From Algoriphagus sp. A40 (GTDB taxonomy: Bacteria; Bacteroidota; Bacteroidia; Cytophagales; Cyclobacteriaceae), in the NCBI RefSeq assembly GCF_002002735.1, contig NZ_MUNY01000037.1:1-61545 (forward strand): a stretch of 61,545 nt of DNA, in the 5' to 3' direction. Positions 7,576-15,539 of the stretch are shown in pieces. The notes beneath the pieces were generated by a model. That model saw only the letters and a program-made list of their open reading frames with translations. It did no database searches and had not been told where the DNA came from. Position 1 is the stretch's first letter; each line of letters opens with the position of its first letter. The translations under genes and the position numbers were made by a program.

Positions 7576-8802
7576 CTAGAAGCGATATTCAAATCCCAGG
7601 GAAAGGTTGAGGTTGTTTCTGTAATTGTCAGTGCTCAATTCATCCCGGCTATATCCGGTATATCCGAAAATCTGAAATCTGGGAAAGATTAGCTGCTGAT
7701 ATCCCAACCTGGCCCGGTAGGAATTGAGCAATTGGGACTGATCCCGGGTTTCCTCATCCGGCGAAACACCGGTGCCGAGCTGTAAGCTGAAGAAATCCTC
7801 GGCAGTTTTGAAGTAGTATCTGGCTGTAAACTGGCTGGAAGTACTGGTACCGGCATCGTCGGGTATTACATTTAATCGGACATTAAACCACCAGTTACCA
7901 AGGTATTTTCCCACAGAACCTGTAAAGATGTGTGTGACTTCAGAAAAACCGAGGTATCGGTATCCGCCTTCTACCTCCCAGGCTTTTTTCAGATTGTGAA
8001 AATAAGAAGCCCCAAATCGGAATTTTGGAAAAAAGGAAGCCCCAGAACCTCCGACATTCAGGTACGCATAGCCATTTTTCCCAATGGAAGGATAGGCATC
8101 CAACTCCACCAAAGTACCAAAATCATCAAACCGTGCAGACTGGGTAACCCGGGCGATTAGTGAACCAGTTAGCTTTGTCCTGGTCCGTCCATAAACCGAC
8201 CAAGTATGCCAGGCGTCTATTTCATCCTGAAATGTGTCGTAATCATAGGTGGCCCCCACGGCATTGATGCTCTTCAGCCTTTCAAGATTCTTGAGGTAGC
8301 TGAGCATTTCTTCTTGATTAAATCCTTTGTCAAAAAGAGGCTCAACCAAATCATAGGCTGCATTGTAGTCTTCCCTATAATAAAGCAAGCGGGATTCCCG
8401 ATAGGTGATTTCATCGGGCGTGGGAGTCCCAAGGTTGGATTTTGCGCGGTTGAGAATTTCTTCCGACTTGGAGAGATTGTCGGACCAAAACAGATTATCC
8501 AAATAGGCTACATATCCGTCGACATAATTCGGAGAGGCCACAATTGCCCGCTCCAAATAAATGGATGCTGAGTCATTTTTCCCTTCCCAGGCATAGCTCC
8601 TGCCCACGAGAATCAGGATATCAGCATAGTTTGGATACTTTTCCAAAGCACGGAATGCAATCTTCCGCCCTTCATAATATTTATCTTCAAAAATCAGATC
8701 TCTTGCCTGAACCAAAAGCTCATCCGGATCAAAAGAATCCTGGGCTTTTGCTGAAAAGATTGCCAAAAACAGAGCAATTCCAATTAATAAAACCTGTTTC
8801 AT
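7576..8802 (-). CDS. YaiO-family TPR plus outer-membrane beta-barrel protein
   Basis: The 408-residue protein has a cleavable signal peptide (MKQVLLIGIALFLAIFSAKAQ), about four TPR-like helix pairs at residues ~25-180 (LLVQARDLIFEDKYYEG, LILVGRSYAWEGKNDSA, YVAYLDNLFWS) and a beta-barrel from ~195 to the end, finishing in NLNLSLGFEYRF with a C-terminal Phe typical of outer-membrane insertion. This TPR-barrel arrangement is that of the YaiO family and, functionally, of PgaA/BcsC, which guide polysaccharides out of the cell. Its ATG overlaps the TGA of the glycosyltransferase gene by 4 bp (ATGA), so translation is coupled. It is the probable export pore of the operon. Confidence 0.88.
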   Translation of the reverse strand: MKQVLLIGIALFLAIFSAKAQDSFDPDELLVQARDLIFEDKYYEGRKIAFRALEKYPNYADILILVGRSYAWEGKNDSASIYLERAIVASPNYVDGYVAYLDNLFWSDNLSKSEEILNRAKSNLGTPTPDEITYRESRLLYYREDYNAAYDLVEPLFDKGFNQEEMLSYLKNLERLKSINAVGATYDYDTFQDEIDAWHTWSVYGRTRTKLTGSLIARVTQSARFDDFGTLVELDAYPSIGKNGYAYLNVGGSGASFFPKFRFGASYFHNLKKAWEVEGGYRYLGFSEVTHIFTGSVGKYLGNWWFNVRLNVIPDDAGTSTSSQFTARYYFKTAEDFFSLQLGTGVSPDEETRDQSQLLNSYRARLGYQQLIFPRFQIFGYTGYSRDELSTDNYRNNLNLSLGFEYRF

Positions 8803-10262
8803 GACGAGGTAACTTGAGGGTTTAACTTTTTCTTTTCCTCTGCATTTTTAAATCCCGAACGGATCATTATGCCCCAACCGCCTTTTCCTTTGATAAAGTC
8901 AATATGGCCCATTACGCCCCAGAAGACAATTTTCGGATGAACTAGAATAGGTTCAGTAATGATCATCCAGATCAGCTTTTGGAGGTCTTTTTTGTCCTTG
9001 TAATGATTAAAGGCAATCTGCTCGTAAAGCACGCTAAAGGAGGAAACCAACAAGGAAAGCAGATACATCATCGCAAGTAATGCGATGAAATACACCGCGC
9101 TGAAGTCGCCGATTGCCAGCAAAATCAGGGTATAAATCACTCCTGAAGCTTCCAAAATCGGTGCGGATTTTTCGAATATAGACCAAAAGGGAAAAGAAAT
9201 CATTCCCAAAATTCCGTATTTGGGATTGAGCTGCATGGCTTGGTGCAATTGTAGGGTTTCGATAGTTCCTCTCATCCACCGGTTGCGCTGTCTGGACAAT
9301 ATCTGCTCATCTTCAGGTACTTCTGTCCAACAAAGCGGGTCAGGGACAAATCCGACTTTGTGAGGGATTTTCTGCTCATCCATGTAGCGCCGCATCCTGA
9401 CGATTAATTCCATATCTTCTCCTACCGTCTTTGGAAAATAGCCGCCAACGGCTCGCACCAAGTCTTTTCTGAAAAATCCGAAAGCTCCGGAAATCAGCAT
9501 CAGTCCATTGATCCTAGACCAGGCCATCCTTCCCATGAGGAATGCGCGAAAATATTCAATGACCTGAAATTTGCCCAATTGCGTCTCTGGCACTCGGTAG
9601 GTCGTCACAGTGCCATTCACTACATCACAGTTGTTGGCAATGCCGATGACTCCCCCTACGGCTATTACTTTCTTGTTTGTTTCCTCCATAAATGGCCGGA
9701 CCATTCTTGAAATAGATTCGCTGGAAAGGATACAATCCACATCGATGCAGGCCAAAATTTCCAGGTCGGCTATATTAATCCCGGCATTTAAGGCATCTGC
9801 TTTTCCCCCATTTTCCTTATCGATCACAGTAAGCCGTCGGTAAGACATATTTCTGGATCTGTAAATAGCTTTTATAGGCTTTGTTTCAATCTCTGCGTTG
9901 TAGGCGTAATTTGTCTTTTCCAGCTCAAAGGCCTGGATCAGTTTGTCAAGTGAATCATCCTTGGATCCGTCGTTAATGATGATTACTTCGAATTTTCCAT
10001 AGTGAAGAGAAAGCAAACTCTGTGCATTCTGAACAATATTCTGACCTTCATTGAAGGCTGGAGCAAGAATGGACACTCCGGGAGCAATTGGAGAAGTGAT
10101 GATGTCTCCATAATCGGCAAACCTGTTTTTCCGAATATAATCCCGCATTTCAAAAGCGCTGAGGATCATCAATATCAGATAGATCACAATCACCGAAAAG
10201 CTGAGGATCAAAAACATCAATCCCAAAAATTCAAGAATCAGGTAAAATAAAAAACTATACAT
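8799..10262 (-). CDS. Processive family 2 glycosyltransferase (PgaC/cellulose-synthase-like)
   Basis: A 487-residue inner-membrane enzyme. One or two N-terminal helices (~6-36), a cytoplasmic GT2 domain (~60-340) and several C-terminal helices (~370-430) are visible. Hallmarks are VSILAPAFNEG, the nucleotide-binding DVDC near 174, GEDMELIVRMRR near 279 (the base/ED motif) and QRNRW near 324, the Q(R/Q)xRW motif that marks processive synthases. Such enzymes polymerise a sugar from a UDP- or GDP-sugar and thread it across the membrane. The closest well-known relatives make poly-N-acetylglucosamine, but the sugar cannot be read from the sequence. The start overlaps the HEAT-repeat gene by 8 bp and the end overlaps the YaiO-type gene by 4 bp. 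Confidence 0.9.
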   Translation of the reverse strand: MYSFLFYLILEFLGLMFLILSFSVIVIYLILMILSAFEMRDYIRKNRFADYGDIITSPIAPGVSILAPAFNEGQNIVQNAQSLLSLHYGKFEVIIINDGSKDDSLDKLIQAFELEKTNYAYNAEIETKPIKAIYRSRNMSYRRLTVIDKENGGKADALNAGINIADLEILACIDVDCILSSESISRMVRPFMEETNKKVIAVGGVIGIANNCDVVNGTVTTYRVPETQLGKFQVIEYFRAFLMGRMAWSRINGLMLISGAFGFFRKDLVRAVGGYFPKTVGEDMELIVRMRRYMDEQKIPHKVGFVPDPLCWTEVPEDEQILSRQRNRWMRGTIETLQLHQAMQLNPKYGILGMISFPFWSIFEKSAPILEASGVIYTLILLAIGDFSAVYFIALLAMMYLLSLLVSSFSVLYEQIAFNHYKDKKDLQKLIWMIITEPILVHPKIVFWGVMGHIDFIKGKGGWGIMIRSGFKNAEEKKKLNPQVTSS

Positions 10263-11832
10263 TTTGCAACATGGGATCTAGAATGTGGTCCTTTATTTTG
10301 AGAATTTCATTACTGGAATTATCCAGAGTAGCCTGGTCAAATTTCTCCCTGTCCAATTCATATAGACTCTTCAGATAGTGTAGTTTATTACCGAAAGAGG
10401 TTTCACTTTTGATAAGCCCAAACAAAATTTCCGCAGATTCTGAATTTCCTAAGACGGAAGCAGCTTTGGCTGCGGCTAGATTAAGGTTTGGGTTCTGAGC
10501 GTGTAGACATTCATTGATAAAATCCACCTCCATATGGGCACCTAATGTGGAGTAAGTTTCCAGGATTTCAATCTTCTCTTCCTCTGCCACACCTCCTGCA
10601 ATACTTGACAAAACTCCGATCAGGTCCATTCTTCCAAGCATTCTGACCAATTTGTATCCGAAAATCCTGATGGAAGAATTTTGGGAATCAAAAAGAACCT
10701 CCAGCTTAAGGTCCTTTTGAAGACTGGCAAACCTGATGATCCTCAGGTAGTTCATTTGCTGCCAAAGCGAAATCGGAAAGGTTTGGTCACGTAGAAATGT
10801 CAAATCCACCTGATCCGAAAGGTTTAACAAAATAGCCACTGCCTGTGAACGAATGTGGAAATTGGATGAGTTGGTGAACTTTTTCACTTCCGGAAGCGCT
10901 TCAACCAAATCCATTTCATTGATTTGGACCAAACCCATCGTCACTCTGTCCCACTTTTTGTTTCGAAGTAAATCCATCGAATTTTTATCCAACTCAAGTT
11001 TTTTATACAAGGATTTCAGTTTATCCTTGAATTCACCTTTCATCCTTTTGTTCAGACCAATAATTCGCTCCACCAAAACGTCTTTGTATAAGGATTTGGA
11101 TAGCAGAGTTTGGGGAAAATAGAATTCAATTTCGTTTTGATCCATTTCTTGGATTTCCTTTAATTCCTTTTCAAAAAGTAGAGATGTCAAAGGATCAATA
11201 ATAATCCGCTCGTATTCTTTGAGGAGGTTTTCTCTCTTATTTTTCCTCGCTTTCATGACGAGCATAAAAACAATCATACCTAAAGCCACCAAAAAGAAAA
11301 AGAATATTACCAATGTGACTCCAAAAAGCTGGTAATCTGAAAAAAACCTCAGTTTGAACTTTTGTAATGGAGAATAAGGAGCTTTGGAAGCCAGAGATAC
11401 TAGATCTTCTTTGGGCCCATCTTCGTCAAATTTTACCTGATAATCTCCATTTCTAATCAGATTCGCCAGGTACTCATAGGTGCTTTCATGTGAAGAAAGA
11501 TTTGAAAAAACAAAGTAGACGAGTTGATAGTCAAGACTGTCGGCTACCAGGCGGTTTTCCAACCTTTCAGCAAGGTCAAAATCAGATATCAATCGGGATA
11601 CATAGCCAGTATCTGTTTTTGAAAACTGGTAAATTGAATCAGAAGCGAGTTCATCTGAAATACTCTTTTCACCTAGAACATATCGGTAACTCAGGCCAGG
11701 CACTTCTTTTTGCACAATCAAAAAGTCCCGAAAACCAATCGAATCTTCAGGAATTATCTGACTCTGTGCTTGAATCACTCCGGGCAAAAAGAACAATAGG
11801 AAAACTATAAACCAGGGTAAAATTTTCTTCAT
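10255..11832 (-). CDS. HEAT-repeat membrane protein of the exopolysaccharide operon
   Basis: This 525-residue protein has a signal peptide (MKKILPWFIVFLLFFLPGVIQAQ), a periplasmic region of about 140 residues, one strong transmembrane segment at ~166-192 followed by the basic stop-transfer KARKNKREN, and a cytoplasmic C-terminal half of helical repeats (for example FHIRSQAVAILLNLSD, IRIFGYKLVRMLGRMDLIGVLS, LAAAKAASVLGNSESAEILFGLI) typical of HEAT repeats. Type I topology places the repeats next to the glycosyltransferase catalytic domain. It may take the place of the PgaD- or BcsB-type partner of other synthases, or relay a signal from the response regulator encoded 6 bp upstream. Both roles are inference; the coupling with the transferase gene (8-bp overlap) is seen. 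Confidence 0.85.
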   Translation of the reverse strand: MKKILPWFIVFLLFFLPGVIQAQSQIIPEDSIGFRDFLIVQKEVPGLSYRYVLGEKSISDELASDSIYQFSKTDTGYVSRLISDFDLAERLENRLVADSLDYQLVYFVFSNLSSHESTYEYLANLIRNGDYQVKFDEDGPKEDLVSLASKAPYSPLQKFKLRFFSDYQLFGVTLVIFFFFLVALGMIVFMLVMKARKNKRENLLKEYERIIIDPLTSLLFEKELKEIQEMDQNEIEFYFPQTLLSKSLYKDVLVERIIGLNKRMKGEFKDKLKSLYKKLELDKNSMDLLRNKKWDRVTMGLVQINEMDLVEALPEVKKFTNSSNFHIRSQAVAILLNLSDQVDLTFLRDQTFPISLWQQMNYLRIIRFASLQKDLKLEVLFDSQNSSIRIFGYKLVRMLGRMDLIGVLSSIAGGVAEEEKIEILETYSTLGAHMEVDFINECLHAQNPNLNLAAAKAASVLGNSESAEILFGLIKSETSFGNKLHYLKSLYELDREKFDQATLDNSSNEILKIKDHILDPMLQNV

Positions 11833-11838
11833 AGATTC

Positions 11839-12198
11839 CTACTTGAGTATCCGCTTGACCCGTATGGCCAGCTCATTGGGATTAAATGGCTTTGGTATAA
11901 AGTCTGCTACTCCCAGATTAAATGCTTCAAGTACCACTTGCTCCTCCTCACCCAAAGAACTCAGGACAATGATGGGAATATCTGGCTGGGATTGCCGGGC
12001 ATGATGGATAATTTCTATCCCACTCCGAAACGGCATCATCACATCTGTGATGATCAAATCAGGAACAAGGGCATCAATTGCCTTGATCCCTTCATTGCCA
12101 TCACTGACTAGGAAAGTTTCGTATCCGTCTTTTTTAAGCCTGAATTGTACTAGACTGGAAATCAACAAATCGTCCTCGATAATCAGGATTCTTTTCAT
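11839..12198 (-). CDS. Single-domain response regulator (CheY-like)
   Basis: A 119-residue receiver domain with nothing attached. The acidic pocket (Glu8, Asp9, Asp10), the phospho-acceptor Asp52 in LIITDVMMP, Ser80 in IIVLSS and Lys103 in FIPKPFNP are all intact, so it should be phosphorylated. No histidine kinase is encoded nearby. It is the first gene of the five-gene exopolysaccharide operon, 6 bp before the HEAT-repeat gene, which suggests control of polymer synthesis by protein-protein contact rather than by DNA binding. The 226 bp upstream separate it from the divergent amidohydrolase operon. Confidence 0.93.
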   Translation of the reverse strand: MKRILIIEDDLLISSLVQFRLKKDGYETFLVSDGNEGIKAIDALVPDLIITDVMMPFRSGIEIIHHARQSQPDIPIIVLSSLGEEEQVVLEAFNLGVADFIPKPFNPNELAIRVKRILK

Positions 12199-12350
12199 AA
12201 TTGGGGGTGATCCGAACCTAAATATAACATCAAAGAATAAAATCCAAGCTTCTATAACCGTTCAAATAAGGGCTTTCCCAACGGTTTGTAAATCAAATGC
12301 ACTTTATCGCATTTTGATACTTCCTCTTGACCACTAATCAAAAAAAAAGT

Positions 12351-12374
12351 TTCTAGAAATAATTCCTTCTAGAA
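12351..12374. promoter_or_regulatory. Tandem TTCTAGAA palindromes, possible operator
   Basis: The perfect octamer palindrome TTCTAGAA occurs at 12351-12358 and again at 12367-12374, 16 bp apart start to start. It lies about 50-75 bp upstream of the ATG of the amidohydrolase operon and in the divergent region shared with the response regulator gene. Such spacing could bind a dimeric regulator. No regulator gene is linked, so the role is a guess. Confidence 0.3.
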
Positions 12375-12424
12375 GGTGAAATAGCTTTTGTTAGCTTGCT
12401 GATTGAAGAATAACCATCAATCGA

Positions 12425-14122
12425 ATGAAAAAACAATTTCTGAAAGCAGGAATAGTTGGATTGCTGATGGCCGGATTTCTCTCGCAATCTGCCTGGTCCC
12501 AGAGTGACCCAACAGGAAAGCGAAGAGTGTCAGCCACCTACGCAATTACCAACGCAACAATTTTTGCAGCTCCGGGTCAGCAAGGGACCAAAGGAACGGT
12601 GCTTTTCCGGGAAGGTGTAATCCTTGGAATGGGCGCCAATCTTTCGCTTCCCAAAGAAGCACAAGTGATTCCGGGAGACTCACTCTTTATTTATCCGGGA
12701 TTCATAGATGGTGCCGGAACCACCGGAATCACCAAGCCTAAGGATCTTGAGAGACCCAAGGATTTTGTATCCTCCTCTCCACCGGATGAAATCGCCGGAA
12801 TTACCCCATGGAGATCAGCGTCCGACCAGTTTTCTATTGCAGGAAATCAAGTAGAGGACTGGAGAAAAGCAGGATTCACTATCAGTCAGGTGATGCCGGA
12901 TGGTGGGATGATCCCTGGCAAAGCTTCTGTCATGCTATTGGGAAGCACAGGTTCAGTCAACGTTCTCCTCGAAAACACCGCCCTTGCGGCAAATTTCAGA
13001 GGTGCAAGAGGAATGTATCCTTCCACTCCTGTCGGTGTCATGGCGAAATTCCGTGAAGTGTACCAAAATACCACATTGGCTTTGGATCATTCCAAGCTTT
13101 ATGCCTCCTCTACCGGGGTAAAAAGGCCTGAAATGACTCCGACCCAAGCAGGTATGTCAGCTGTTGTTCAACAACAAATCCCTGTGATTTTCACAGCCGC
13201 TACTGATTTGGAAGTGCGAAGAGCAATTTCACTTCAAAAGGAATTGGGCTTCAAACTGATCCTGTCCGGTTTGGAAAACTACGAATCCGTAATTGACCTG
13301 ATCAAAAGTTCAGGTATTCCGGTTTTGATCAAATTGCAGGTACCGGATGACAAAGCTGTAAAAAGTCAAAAGGCAGACAGTGTGGTTACTTCTGATACTA
13401 AAGCCCAATACGAGCGAGTAAAGGAAGCTTATGATAAAGCCTTGAAGCAAGCTTCACTTCTGGAAAAAGCTGGAATTCCTTTTGGTTTCTCCACGGTCGA
13501 TGCGAAGCCAGGCGATGCCATGAAGGCTGTGCAGGCTATGATCAAAAACGGACTGAGCGAGAAAGCAGCATTGGCTGCACTTACCACCAATCCCGCCTCC
13601 ATTTTGGGTATCAGCAGAGTAGCAGGAACAATCGAAAAAGGCAAAATGGCCAATTTCGTTGTCAGCACAGATTCAATATTTAAAGAAGATGCACAGATTA
13701 AGCATGTCATAGTAGACGGGCATTTGTTCGACTATGAAGTGAAGAAAAAAGCTGCCAATGGAAACGGAAAATCCGAAATTGGACCTGTGACAGTGGCAGG
13801 CGTTTGGGAATATACCTCCGAAACTCCTGCCGGTTCTTCAAGTGGTGAAATCACACTCACTAAAGAAGGATCAGCCTATACAGGAAGTATTTCTTATGAC
13901 GACCCATCCGGGTCAGGTAAAGTAACTGCACCGATAAAAAATGTATCGGTAAACGGCAAGACGCTCTCTTTCGAATTTGATGTCAATGCAGGTGGAAATA
14001 ACCTCACTGTCACCATCACCGGAGAAATCATAGGAGCCACTATGGAAGGAACCATGTCTGTGGCTCAATTTGGCTCATTTCCGCTTACTGCTAAACTCTC
14101 TTCACCTAGCCTAAGTAATTAA
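12425..14122 (+). CDS. Secreted amidohydrolase-fold protein lacking metal ligands, with C-terminal beta domain
   Basis: This 565-residue protein has a signal peptide (MKKQFLKAGIVGLLMAGFLSQSAWSQ). Residues ~38-435 follow the imidazolonepropionase-like amidohydrolase fold (LFIYPGFIDGAG near 85-96; NPASILGISRVAGTIEKG near 388-405), but the metal-binding positions are lost. PGIIDAHSH is PGFIDGAGT here, the barrel His segments read VIFTAATD and LILSGLEN, and no HxH exists. It is therefore probably a non-catalytic partner. Residues ~455-560 add a Gly/Ser/Thr-rich beta domain (VAGVWEYTSETPAGSSSGE onward) resembling a small lipocalin-like barrel. It heads an operon with two paralogues, 4 bp before the next. 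It presumably acts in the periplasm together with the active second enzyme. Confidence 0.87.
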   Translation: MKKQFLKAGIVGLLMAGFLSQSAWSQSDPTGKRRVSATYAITNATIFAAPGQQGTKGTVLFREGVILGMGANLSLPKEAQVIPGDSLFIYPGFIDGAGTTGITKPKDLERPKDFVSSSPPDEIAGITPWRSASDQFSIAGNQVEDWRKAGFTISQVMPDGGMIPGKASVMLLGSTGSVNVLLENTALAANFRGARGMYPSTPVGVMAKFREVYQNTTLALDHSKLYASSTGVKRPEMTPTQAGMSAVVQQQIPVIFTAATDLEVRRAISLQKELGFKLILSGLENYESVIDLIKSSGIPVLIKLQVPDDKAVKSQKADSVVTSDTKAQYERVKEAYDKALKQASLLEKAGIPFGFSTVDAKPGDAMKAVQAMIKNGLSEKAALAALTTNPASILGISRVAGTIEKGKMANFVVSTDSIFKEDAQIKHVIVDGHLFDYEVKKKAANGNGKSEIGPVTVAGVWEYTSETPAGSSSGEITLTKEGSAYTGSISYDDPSGSGKVTAPIKNVSVNGKTLSFEFDVNAGGNNLTVTITGEIIGATMEGTMSVAQFGSFPLTAKLSSPSLSN

Positions 14123-14126
14123 ACAC

Positions 14127-15515
14127 ATGAAAAAGCTCAATATTATACTTGCTGCTTTGTTGGGACTGGGGTTGAATTATTCCTATGCCCAAACGCCAAA
14201 AGGCAGTGTACTCATAAAAAATGCCACTGTGCTAACCGTCACCAAAGGAAATCTGGAAAACACAGATGTATTGGTGCAGGATGGAATCATCAAGCAAGTG
14301 GGACAAAATCTTGCAGCTCCATCTGGAATTCAAACGATAGATGCAAGCGGTAAATTTCTGATGCCGGGTATTATCGATGCTCACTCGCACGTAGCACTTG
14401 ACGTGGTCAATGAGGCCTCCGCCCCAATCGTAGCCGAAGTGCGGATGAAAGATGTGGTCAATCCGTTTGAAATTGGAATCTATCGGGCTCTAGCCGGTGG
14501 GGTGACTATCTCTCACGCGATGCACGGGTCTGCAAACGTGATCGGTGGTCAAAATGCCACCCTGAAGCATCGCTGGGGTTCCGATGACCCTGCTGAGATT
14601 ATCATGCAGGATGCTCCTAGGACGATCAAATTTGCCTTGGGTGAAAACCCAACCCGCGTTCACGGTCGTGGAAATGGCATCCAGCCAAGAACCCGTATGG
14701 GTGTGGAAGCTGTTTTGAGAAACGGTTTCAATGAAGCTCTTCAATACAAAAAAGGATGGGAAACCTACAATTCAGGAAAAGGTCAAAAAGGCAATACCTT
14801 GACTCCTCCGGTTTACAATGAGCGCCTTCAGACTTTGGCGGATATCCTGGATGGAAAAATCATCGTGCATTGCCACTCTTATCGCGCTGACGAAATCTAC
14901 ATGCTGATCAACGTGGCCAAGGATTTTGGAATCACTAAGCTTGTTTTCCAGCATACCAACGAAGGATTCAAAGTAGCACCGGAAATCGCCGAATACACTA
15001 TGGGCGCTTCTGTTTTCGCAGATTGGTGGGCATACAAGATGGAAGTTTATTACTCCACTGCTTTCAATGCTGCAATTCTCCAGAGAAACGGTGTAATCAC
15101 TTCTATCAACTCAGATTCTGCTGAGCTTATCCGTCACTTGTACCATGAGGCTGCCAAAACGCAGCGTTATGGAGGATTGACTGACGATGAAGCACTGTCC
15201 ATGATTACTATCAACCCTGCCAAGCAATTGGGAATCGCTGACAAAGTTGGCTCAATCGAAGTTGGCAAGCAGGCGGATTTGGTGATTTTCGAAGGTCACC
15301 CACTTTCTTCTTACGCTGTTCCACAAATGACATTTGTCGACGGGGTCAAGTATTTTGACATCAAAGCTGACAAAGACGATCAGCGTCAGTTTGTAAGTGC
15401 TACCGAAATGGTGGAACCGGTTTTCCTTCACAGCGAAGAAGATCATCAGTGTCTCCAGGATGTCGATGCTTATTTCGAAGCGTTTCAGGGAGCTTTCCTG
15501 GAAGAAAAAAATTAA
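14127..15515 (+). CDS. Secreted metal-dependent amidohydrolase (catalytically complete)
   Basis: The 462-residue protein has a signal peptide (MKKLNIILAALLGLGLNYSYAQ) and the full set of amidohydrolase ligands: IIDAHSH with His86/His88, IVHCHS near 247-252, FQHTNEG near 274-280 and the catalytic Asp in INSDSAE near 330. The C-terminal block ITINPAKQLGIADKVGSIEVGKQADLVIFEGHPLS is typical of the imidazolonepropionase/prolidase-like group. It should hydrolyse an amide or cyclic amide, possibly a dipeptide, in the periplasm, but the substrate is unknown. The flanking paralogues have lost these residues, so this is likely the only active subunit of a three-protein set. The nearby M28 peptidase gene fits a peptide-degradation role. 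Confidence 0.9.
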   Translation: MKKLNIILAALLGLGLNYSYAQTPKGSVLIKNATVLTVTKGNLENTDVLVQDGIIKQVGQNLAAPSGIQTIDASGKFLMPGIIDAHSHVALDVVNEASAPIVAEVRMKDVVNPFEIGIYRALAGGVTISHAMHGSANVIGGQNATLKHRWGSDDPAEIIMQDAPRTIKFALGENPTRVHGRGNGIQPRTRMGVEAVLRNGFNEALQYKKGWETYNSGKGQKGNTLTPPVYNERLQTLADILDGKIIVHCHSYRADEIYMLINVAKDFGITKLVFQHTNEGFKVAPEIAEYTMGASVFADWWAYKMEVYYSTAFNAAILQRNGVITSINSDSAELIRHLYHEAAKTQRYGGLTDDEALSMITINPAKQLGIADKVGSIEVGKQADLVIFEGHPLSSYAVPQMTFVDGVKYFDIKADKDDQRQFVSATEMVEPVFLHSEEDHQCLQDVDAYFEAFQGAFLEEKN

Positions 15516-15539
15516 TCACCCCGAAAATTCAAGAATATC

